Below the pieces are notes generated by a model. That model did no database searches. It was not told where the DNA came from and saw only the letters and a list, made by a program, of their open reading frames with translations. Shown piece after piece: positions 1 to 5,444 of a stretch of DNA of 10,624 bases. Position 1 is the first letter of the stretch; each line of letters starts with the position of its first letter. Source of the stretch: Riemerella anatipestifer_F (GTDB taxonomy: Bacteria > Bacteroidota > Bacteroidia > Flavobacteriales > Weeksellaceae); assembly GCF_037861325.1 (NCBI RefSeq), contig NZ_JAFELW010000010.1; one strand, given 5' to 3'. A program made the translations under genes and the position numbers.

Positions 1-531
1 TTTGCAGTTCCGAAATTTCCTTTCAAAGTGGTGTCAAATATTCCTTATGGCATTACTTCCGATATTTTCAAAATCCTGATGTTTGAGAGTCTTGGAAATT
101 TTCTGGGAGGTTCCATTATCCTTCAGTTAGAACCTACACAAAAGTTATTTTCGAGGAAGCTTTACAATCCATATACCGTTTTCTATCATACTTTTTTTGA
201 TTTGAAACTTGTCTATGAGGTAGGTCCTGAAAGTTTCTTGCCACCGCCAACTGTCAAATCAGCCCTGTTAAACATTAAAAGAAAACAGTTATTTTTTGAT
301 TTTAAGTTTAAAGCCAAATACTTAGCATTTATTTCCTGTCTGTTAGAGAAACCTGATTTATCTGTAAAAACAGCTTTAAAGTCGATTTTCAGGAAAAGTC
401 AGGTCAGGTCAATTTCGGAAAAATTCGGTTTAAACCTTAATGCTCAAATTGTTTGTTTGTCTCCAAGTCAATGGGTAAACTGTTTTTTGGAAATGCTGGA
501 AGTTGTCCCTGAAAAATTTCATCCTTCGTAG
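1..531 (+). CDS. ermF: 23S rRNA (adenine-N6)-methyltransferase Erm(F), 5'-truncated by the window edge
   Basis: The enzyme dimethylates A2058 of 23S rRNA with S-adenosylmethionine and so gives MLS-B resistance; it acts on ribosomes in the cytoplasm. The frame is open from base 1, so the start lies outside the window; the GTG at 28 is an internal valine codon. The 176 visible residues match Erm(F) as I recall it almost throughout, including the end EVVPEKFHPS. Full-length Erm(F) is 266 residues, so about the first 90, with the SAM-binding glycine motif, are missing. The catalytic N-I-P-Y motif (motif IV of N6-adenine methyltransferases) is at visible residues 13-16, followed by the C-terminal RNA-binding helical domain (roughly 100-176). 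The gene is convergent with the metal operon. Erm(F) is typical of Bacteroidota conjugative elements. No terminator with a clear stem and T-run follows directly. Identity is very secure; whether the gene is intact upstream cannot be seen. Confidence 0.96.
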   Translation, partial: FAVPKFPFKVVSNIPYGITSDIFKILMFESLGNFLGGSIILQLEPTQKLFSRKLYNPYTVFYHTFFDLKLVYEVGPESFLPPPTVKSALLNIKRKQLFFDFKFKAKYLAFISCLLEKPDLSVKTALKSIFRKSQVRSISEKFGLNLNAQIVCLSPSQWVNCFLEMLEVVPEKFHPS

Positions 532-584
532 TTCAAAGTCGGGTGGTTGTCAAGATGATTTTTTTGGTTTGGTGTCGTCTTTTA

Positions 585-728
585 AGCTGCCGCATAACGG
601 TTCACGGCTTGGCGTTTGTGGCGGCAATCAGGGAACATCAGCCCAAATTTAGCACAAAAGTTTAATAGTAGCACTAAGCTCAAATTATGCACGTCAGCCG
701 CCATAACGCCAAACCGATGTTGGCAGCT
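585..728. repeat. Nested palindrome of 144 nt, attC-like in shape
   Basis: The outer arms AGCTGCC (585-591) and GGCAGCT (722-728) are perfect complements. The inner arms are TTGGCGTT (609-616) with AACGCCAA (705-712), sharing the edge base A705, followed by TGGCGGC (619-625) with GCCGCCA (697-703). A T617-G618 versus T704 irregularity separates the two inner blocks, and the loop is about 71 nt. Two stacked stems with unpaired segments and a long variable loop recall integron attC sites. The outer boxes (GCATAAC at 592-598, GTTGGCA at 719-725) only partly fit the RYYYAAC/GTTRRRY consensus, so integrase recognition is unproven. Confidence 0.6.
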
Positions 729-779
729 GTGGTTTTTTCCGTCCGTTCGTATTTGTCTGTCAGGTTTGGTGTGTCGGCA

Positions 780-825
780 GATTTAATTTTTTGCGAAGCG
801 TGGAAAGATTTTTTTGTTTTTTCTG
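780..825 (+). repeat. T-rich repeat box, inverted copy at 10393-10432
   Basis: The block GATTTAATTTTTTGC (780-794) and the block ATTTTTTTGTTTTTTCTG (808-825) both recur, with one T fewer each, in the reverse complement of 10393-10432. The middles differ (13 bases here, 9 there). The match links the two flanks of the metal module. Confidence 0.65.
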
Positions 826-836
826 TCGTGCGTTGG

Positions 837-906
837 AAAAAGCAAGCTCTTTTGCAAACTTTGGCTTGTGTGTCGCCTTGTGCGGTTTGCAAATGTGCTT
901 GCTTTT
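837..906 (-). terminator. Candidate intrinsic terminator of the metal operon
   Basis: On the minus strand the 838-906 hairpin begins 12 nt past the ATPase stop codon and its stem is followed by TTTTTCC. A long stem plus a U-run just after the last gene fits an intrinsic terminator, and may be one job of this repeat. The right-hand copy also has a T-run on the minus strand. Confidence 0.55.
838..906. repeat. Compound hairpin, covarying partner of the hairpin at 10319-10383
   Basis: The outer arms AAAAGCAAGC (838-847) and GCTTGCTTTT (897-906) pair perfectly. A TCT/TGT internal bulge follows (848-850 and 894-896), then a perfect 9-bp stem TTTGCAAAC (851-859) with GTTTGCAAA (885-893). The 25-nt loop contains GGCTTGTGTGTCGCC, which can form a further small stem. 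The right-hand hairpin has the same bulge bases in the same places and the same TTGTGTGTCG loop core, but different complementary stem bases. The hairpin is flanked by a direct repeat GCGTTGG (830-836 and 908-914). Confidence 0.8.
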
Positions 907-918
907 AGCGTTGGTTTG

Positions 919-2952
919 TCAAAATTTCATTCGTTGTATTCGTACTGCGTTTAAGATTGCCAATAATGCTACACCTACATCGGCAAAAACGGCTTCCCAC
1001 ATTGTTGCCAAGCCACCTGCACCAAGTATTAAAACAATTCCTTTTACTACAAATGCCAATGTGATATTTTGCCAAACAATTTTCTTTGTCTGTTTACCGA
1101 TATTGATTGCCATAGGTATTTTACTCGGCTTGTCGTCTTGTATTACTACGTCTGCTGTTTCAATGGTGGCATCGCTACCTAAACCGCCCATTGCAATACC
1201 GACATCACTTAACGCTACAACAGGTGCATCATTTACACCGTCTCCGACAAAGGCAACGGTTTCATTTTTGGCTTTGATTTCTTTTACCTTGCTTACTTTG
1301 TCTTCGGGCAACAAGTCGCCAAAAGCGTTTGCAATTCCTAATTGTTCGGCAACAAATTTCACAACCGAACTTTTGTCGCCACTCAACATTGTCGGTTTTA
1401 CGTTGAGCATTTTCAGCTTGTCAATGGTATTTTGTGAGTCTTGTTTTATGCTGTCGGCAACGGTAAGATAACCTACAAATTTGTTGTCGTAAGCAACGGC
1501 AATTATGGTGTAAACAATTTTACTTACATCAACATCGTGCTGAATGTTAAACTTGTTCATCAATTTGAAATTTCCTACTAATAATTGTTTTCCGTTTACT
1601 TCGGCTTTCAGTCCGTGTCCTGCAATTTCTTCGGTGTTTTCTAATTTGATTTCATTATTTGTTTTGCCAACATATTCGTGAATGGCAGTTGCTACGGGGT
1701 GCGTACTCAATCGTTCCAAAGCGTCCACCATTTGTAGCATTTCTGTTTGATTAAATGCTTTGTCAAATACCACTTCCTGAACCTTGAAAACACCCTCCGT
1801 CATTGTACCTGTTTTATCCATTACCACGTTTTGAATATTGGAAAGGGCATCTAAAAAGTTGCTTCCTTTAAACAATATTCCATTTCTTGAAGCTGCTCCA
1901 ATTCCTCCGAAATAACCCAATGGAATACTTATAACCAATGCACAAGGACAAGAAATAACCAGGAATACCAAAGCTCTGTACAACCAATCCTTAAACTCAT
2001 AATCAGCTACGAAAAAGTAAGGCAGCACACAAATAGCGACCGCTAACAGTACCACGATAGGGGTATATATTTTCGCAAATTTCCGGATAAATAATTCCGT
2101 TGGTGCTTTTTGTGAAGTAGCATTTTGTACCAATTCCAAAATTTTGCTCAACTTGCTATCCGTATATGCGGTTGTAACCTGCACTTGTGCAACGGTATTA
2201 AGGTTTATCATACCCGCCAAAACCGTTTCGCCTTTGGCTTTGGTGTCGGGCTTGCTTTCGCCTGTGAGTGCTGCGGTGTTGAACGATGCCGTTTCAGATA
2301 ACAGTTCTCCGTCCAAACCTAATTTTTCGCCCGGTTTCAGTTGTATGATTTCGCCGATGTTTACAGTTTCAGCCTTTACGGTTTCCGGCTGATTGTTTCT
2401 TAAAACCGTTACCTCATCAGGTCTTTGGTCGAGCAATGATTTGATGTTTGCTTTTGCCCTCGAAACAGCCATTGTCTGAAAAACTTCTCCAACAGCATAG
2501 AATAACATCACGGCAACACCCTCCGGGTATTCGCCAATGGTAAATGCCCCAATGGTGGCAATGCCCATTAAAAAGAACTCTGAAAAGATTTCCCCTTTTC
2601 TGATGCTTTTCACGGCATCTGTCAATACGGGAAACCCAACGGGAGCATACGCAACCACATACCAAATAATCCTTACCCAACCCGTAAACCATTGCTGTGG
2701 AAGCCAGTTGTCAAATGAAATGGCAACAAGCAACAATACCAATGATATTATACTCGGCAAAAACATTTTAATTGGACTACTCTCACTATGGCTGTGGTCG
2801 TGTCCGTCATCATCGCTGTGGTCGTGTTGATGCTTTTCATTTACCAGCTCTTTTGCACCTGCTTGGGTGTAAATTTTTTCTTCCTGTGTGCAACAAGTCA
2901 TTTTGCCTTGTGCATCGTAAGTATGCTTGTGATTTTTGTCTGTATTTATCAT
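919..2952 (-). CDS. zntA: P1B-type heavy-metal ATPase, Zn/Cd/Pb subgroup (ZntA/CadA-like)
   Basis: An inner-membrane pump that uses ATP to export Zn(II), Cd(II) or Pb(II) from the cytoplasm. Of 677 residues, the first 60 or so lack an HMA fold with a CxxC; instead there is a Cys-Cys pair (20-21) and a His/Asp-rich tract (about 39-55). Motifs in order: TGES of the actuator domain (230-233), CPC in the transport helix (335-337), the phosphorylated aspartate D379 in DKTGT, the HP dipeptide (418-419), and GDGVNDAP (570-577). Lys637 in the next-to-last helix and Asp658 in the last helix fit the K/D pair of the Zn/Cd/Pb subgroup, and argue against copper pumps, which have N-Y/M-S signatures there. 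It starts 5 nt after the transglutaminase stop, with AGG in the gap, so the two are surely co-transcribed. It is the last gene of the operon. Function class is certain; the preferred metal is inferred. Confidence 0.95.
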   Translation of the reverse strand: MINTDKNHKHTYDAQGKMTCCTQEEKIYTQAGAKELVNEKHQHDHSDDDGHDHSHSESSPIKMFLPSIISLVLLLVAISFDNWLPQQWFTGWVRIIWYVVAYAPVGFPVLTDAVKSIRKGEIFSEFFLMGIATIGAFTIGEYPEGVAVMLFYAVGEVFQTMAVSRAKANIKSLLDQRPDEVTVLRNNQPETVKAETVNIGEIIQLKPGEKLGLDGELLSETASFNTAALTGESKPDTKAKGETVLAGMINLNTVAQVQVTTAYTDSKLSKILELVQNATSQKAPTELFIRKFAKIYTPIVVLLAVAICVLPYFFVADYEFKDWLYRALVFLVISCPCALVISIPLGYFGGIGAASRNGILFKGSNFLDALSNIQNVVMDKTGTMTEGVFKVQEVVFDKAFNQTEMLQMVDALERLSTHPVATAIHEYVGKTNNEIKLENTEEIAGHGLKAEVNGKQLLVGNFKLMNKFNIQHDVDVSKIVYTIIAVAYDNKFVGYLTVADSIKQDSQNTIDKLKMLNVKPTMLSGDKSSVVKFVAEQLGIANAFGDLLPEDKVSKVKEIKAKNETVAFVGDGVNDAPVVALSDVGIAMGGLGSDATIETADVVIQDDKPSKIPMAINIGKQTKKIVWQNITLAFVVKGIVLILGAGGLATMWEAVFADVGVALLAILNAVRIQRMKF

Positions 2953-2957
2953 AGCCT

Positions 2958-3677
2958 TTAATTTTTTAGGTTCGTTACACTTTTATTTCTTATTCTTTCC
3001 ACGTTATTATTCATTATATGCCTCACAATATGCTGAAAAATAAACTTCTTGAAAGCGTTCAGCTTTTGCTGATGTTTTGCATAGAACGCATCTGGCGTAT
3101 CAAAAACACCAAAGTCCTGATTGATGCCTTTATCCTGAATAAACGTATTGTTGAGGTTCCATTCAATCGGTGGGTTCTCAAAATTATCTGTATAAACCCC
3201 GAAACCACAAAACGTGGTTTTGCAATCGCTGTTCTGCTCCTGCAATTTTGTGAGATAAGGTTTATCCAAAATCACGCCCTCTAAAAAATACCACTGTTCA
3301 TTTACCAATACCTCAACCCAGCTATGTAAGATGTTTTTCGGCGAAAGTTTGTACCAAATACCCGTAATAGCTCCCTTTTGCAAGGCTTTATCAATGGTAA
3401 AACCGTGAATGCGATTAGGTATTCCCGTTGCTCTTAATAACGCCATTAGCAAAGTTGCTTTGGTATTGCACTGTCCGTAACCGTCTTTCAGAATTTCTGA
3501 TGCAGGTATATCGTCCGAAACATTGTAGCCAAATTTTATTTCATCCCTGACAAAATTGTAAATGGCTTTAACTCTTGAAACAGTGTCCAAATCTTTCCAC
3601 CCTCTTTGTTCCAATAGCTCTTGTATAGAAACGTTTGAGTAGTCAAGGATTTTTGTTTCTTTAAGATAGTTGTCCAT
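2958..3677 (-). CDS. Transglutaminase-fold protein, cytoplasmic, role unknown
   Basis: A 239-residue protein of the transglutaminase/protease-like superfamily. The likely catalytic Cys70 lies in GYGQCNTKATLL at a helix start and His118 in ILHSWVEV, followed by a WYFLEG strand. The third residue would be Asp138 or Glu133. No signal peptide or membrane segment is visible, so it should be cytoplasmic. I chose the ATG at 3677: the frame is open back to 3758, but that extension runs through the operator dyad and the promoter, and the protein fold begins after this ATG. A TAnnTTTG element sits about 20 nt upstream. The gene lies directly before the ATPase. Superfamily members include peptidases, amidases and inactive scaffolds, so a substrate cannot be named; shared transcription suggests a link to metal stress. 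Confidence 0.85.
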   Translation of the reverse strand: MDNYLKETKILDYSNVSIQELLEQRGWKDLDTVSRVKAIYNFVRDEIKFGYNVSDDIPASEILKDGYGQCNTKATLLMALLRATGIPNRIHGFTIDKALQKGAITGIWYKLSPKNILHSWVEVLVNEQWYFLEGVILDKPYLTKLQEQNSDCKTTFCGFGVYTDNFENPPIEWNLNNTFIQDKGINQDFGVFDTPDAFYAKHQQKLNAFKKFIFQHIVRHIMNNNVERIRNKSVTNLKN

Positions 3678-3696
3678 AACACATTTATATTTATAA

Positions 3697-3704
3697 CAAA
3701 GGTA
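3697..3704 (-). promoter_or_regulatory. Bacteroidota -7 promoter element for the transglutaminase-ATPase pair
   Basis: The minus strand reads TACCTTTG, an exact fit to the TAnnTTTG -7 consensus, 19 nt before the ATG at 3677. No TTTG sits at the usual 19-21 nt further upstream; the nearest TTG and TTTG are 15 and 26 nt away. The promoter may therefore be weak without help. Confidence 0.6.
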
Positions 3705-3709
3705 CACAG

Positions 3710-3740
3710 GGAGAGCTTGCAATGCTATTGCAAACTCTCC
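3710..3740. promoter_or_regulatory. 31-bp dyad, probable operator for the Fur-family regulator
   Basis: The arms GGAGAGCTTGCAAT (3710-3723) and ATTGCAAACTCTCC (3727-3740) pair at 13 of 14 positions around a 3-nt centre. The core is TTGCAA-N5-TTGCAA (3717-3733), which I recall as the form of the Nur box of the Fur superfamily. The dyad sits between the stop of the Fur-family gene and the next promoter, just upstream of the -7 element, where a bound dimer would block RNA polymerase. There is no T-run on either side, so a terminator is less likely. Binding by the neighbouring regulator is inference. Confidence 0.65.
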
Positions 3741-3754
3741 TTTAAACAGTTCTC

Positions 3755-4147
3755 TCAAATACCTTTACCAAATAATTTTATTTCGTCAATACGGTAATTT
3801 TGACTTCCATTCTGCGGTATAATAAAATCCTCCTTACAGGTTGTCTGTTTACAAATCTTACAATAGAAATGTAAGTGCCAATCCTTGTGCGTTTCTTCAT
3901 CACACCCGTCGTGGCACAAAATATACTTAACCGTAGTGTTCTCCTGAATACTGTGTACAATACCTTTTTCCTCAAAAGTTTTCAAAGTCCTGTAAATCGT
4001 AACCCTGTCTGCTTTATAAAAATGGCTTTCGATTTCAGATAAGGACATCGCTGTTTGCTGTTGCTCCAAGAAATCGTACACCAATATCCGCATACTGGTC
4101 GGATTGGTGTTCTTTGACAACAGCTTTTGTTCAATGCTCTTTTTCAT
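3755..4147 (-). CDS. Fur-family metal-responsive transcriptional regulator, C-terminus possibly truncated
   Basis: A 130-residue DNA-binding metal sensor of the Fur/Zur class. The winged-helix domain covers about 1-75, with the recognition helix near DRVTIYRTLKTFEEKG (47-62). The dimerisation domain carries likely metal ligands: His87, His91, His93 (THKDWHLHF) and the CxxC Cys96/Cys99, with Cys104 close by. The protein stops at GKGI, just where family members usually have a second CxxC; the bases after the TGA would encode E-N-C. The gene begins 11 nt after the adaptor gene's stop, so it belongs to the efflux operon, and its probable operator lies right behind it. Zinc sensing is the natural guess from the efflux genes; nickel or cobalt cannot be excluded. 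Confidence 0.9.
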   Translation of the reverse strand: MKKSIEQKLLSKNTNPTSMRILVYDFLEQQQTAMSLSEIESHFYKADRVTIYRTLKTFEEKGIVHSIQENTTVKYILCHDGCDEETHKDWHLHFYCKICKQTTCKEDFIIPQNGSQNYRIDEIKLFGKGI

Positions 4148-4158
4148 TATATACTATT

Positions 4159-5436
4159 TTAGTGAGCGTGACCGTGTTCTCCGGTATCATTCATTTTTGC
4201 ATTCACAAAAAACGCACCTTTTATCACGATATGCGTACCGTGTGGAATTTCATTTACAGGCGTTATCGCCGTGTAACCCAATTGAGAAGCACCTTTAACT
4301 ATTTCCATTCTTACAAATTGAGTTCCTTTTTCCGAACCGTGGTCGTGGTTATGGTCGTGTTCTTCGCCCTCCTTATGGTCGTGTGGTTCTTCTTCCTGCT
4401 CCTTGACCAAAAAGATGTAATACTTCCCGTCTGCATTGACAATCGCTTCATTGGGTACAGCCGTACTTAGTACATTATCTAAACTGACAGTTCCGGTTAT
4501 GCTCATTCCGTCAATCAATCCTGTTTTATCTCCGGTAATTTTGCTGTGAACGGCAATGGTTTTACTCTCTCCGCTAAAAGATGAACCAATACTATAAACT
4601 TCGGCAGAATAGGTCTTATTAGGATTGTTAGTTACGACAAAATCTATTTTCTGACCTATTTTGATTAGGGGAATATCCTTTTCATAAACCTGTAAATCCA
4701 AGTGCAATGCTGTGTTCTCTATTATTTCGGCAATAGGCGAAGACACATCTACATAGCTTCCGATTTTGGCAAAAACGTTACTTACCGTACCGCTTATCGG
4801 ACTTGTAACGACCAACGAGGATTTAAGGCTGGAATTTGATAAGGAAGCCGGATTAATGCCCATCATTTGGATTTGCTGGTTCAGCGAGGACTTACGTGTT
4901 CTCAACGTATTCAATTCAGAAGTGGCACTTTGCAGGTTTTTCTTTGCACCTGCATTTCCCTCGTTCAGCTCTCTTTGTCTTACCACTTCCTGCTCTGCAA
5001 ACTCTATCCGGCTATTGATGCTTAGGTATTCTTCCTGTAATTGTATGAATTGCGGATTGGAAATAGTGGCGATGACCTGACCTTTCTTTACGAAATCGCC
5101 TATCTCCACATTGAGGGATTTGATAACGCCGCCAAACATTGAAGATGCATTTGCCTTGTTGCTGTTGGGAACTCTCAATGCACCATTGGCTTTCAATGTT
5201 GCGGATAATTGCTTCTGTTCAATTGAACCGATTTCAACACCCACGGCTTTCATCTGCTCATCGGTCAGCACTGCAACATTTTCGTCTTCTTCTTCGTGTT
5301 CGTCCGTTGTTGTTTCTGCTTCCGTTCCGTGATTATGCCCATCGCCCTCTTTATGATTATTTGTACAGGCGTTGAAAGCAAAGAATGCTACGAGGACAAG
5401 AATGCCAAAAACTATATTATTTATGATACGTTTCAT
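4159..5436 (-). CDS. czcB: RND efflux periplasmic adaptor lipoprotein, CzcB/CusB family
   Basis: The membrane-fusion subunit that links the inner-membrane permease to the outer-membrane channel in a heavy-metal tripartite pump. In 425 residues: a signal sequence ending in the lipobox FNAC with Cys24 as lipidation site; a His/Glu-rich tract (about 28-52); a first lipoyl half (about 100-126); a coiled-coil hairpin (about 130-195); the second lipoyl half (about 208-240); the beta-barrel (about 245-325); a second His-rich insert (352-366, DHKEGEEHDHNHDH); and a final GEHGHAH. The residues after Cys24 (TNN) do not resemble the acidic surface-export signal of Bacteroidota lipoproteins, so it should face the periplasm. 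It starts 8 nt after the permease stop. The repeated His tracts fit Zn/Co/Cd capture in the periplasm. Family is secure; metal range is inferred. Confidence 0.93.
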   Translation of the reverse strand: MKRIINNIVFGILVLVAFFAFNACTNNHKEGDGHNHGTEAETTTDEHEEEDENVAVLTDEQMKAVGVEIGSIEQKQLSATLKANGALRVPNSNKANASSMFGGVIKSLNVEIGDFVKKGQVIATISNPQFIQLQEEYLSINSRIEFAEQEVVRQRELNEGNAGAKKNLQSATSELNTLRTRKSSLNQQIQMMGINPASLSNSSLKSSLVVTSPISGTVSNVFAKIGSYVDVSSPIAEIIENTALHLDLQVYEKDIPLIKIGQKIDFVVTNNPNKTYSAEVYSIGSSFSGESKTIAVHSKITGDKTGLIDGMSITGTVSLDNVLSTAVPNEAIVNADGKYYIFLVKEQEEEPHDHKEGEEHDHNHDHGSEKGTQFVRMEIVKGASQLGYTAITPVNEIPHGTHIVIKGAFFVNAKMNDTGEHGHAH

Positions 5437-5444
5437 ATATTGTA

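Larger units (their letters stand above)
532..918. other. Non-coding junction between ermF and the metal operon, rich in inverted repeats
   Basis: No convincing gene is present: the short frames here run through palindromes and have low-complexity, T/G-rich composition. The first 50 bases or so (532-580) probably belong to the ermF-associated segment. From about 581 the composition changes and three structures follow: a nested palindrome (585-728), a T-rich repeat box (780-825) and a compound hairpin (838-906). The stretch therefore looks like a recombination junction joining the ermF segment to the metal-efflux module. That reading is inference. Confidence 0.6.

Noticed and set aside
680..908. 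Short open frames on both strands in the left flank
   Set aside because: They run through palindromes and low-complexity T/G-rich repeats; the same repeats appear in the other flank, so the frames reflect repeat composition.
791..1471. 226-residue plus-strand open frame
   Set aside because: It lies mostly antisense to the conserved C-terminal part of the ATPase (GDGxND and last helices) and resembles no protein.
3710..3740. Dyad as an intrinsic terminator of the regulator gene
   Set aside because: There is no T-run after the stem on the minus strand, and the core fits a Fur-superfamily binding site next to a promoter. Dual use is not excluded.
3678..3758. 27-residue N-terminal extension of the transglutaminase-fold protein
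   Set aside because: It would be encoded by the operator dyad and the -7 element and overlap the regulator's stop; the fold starts after the ATG at 3677.
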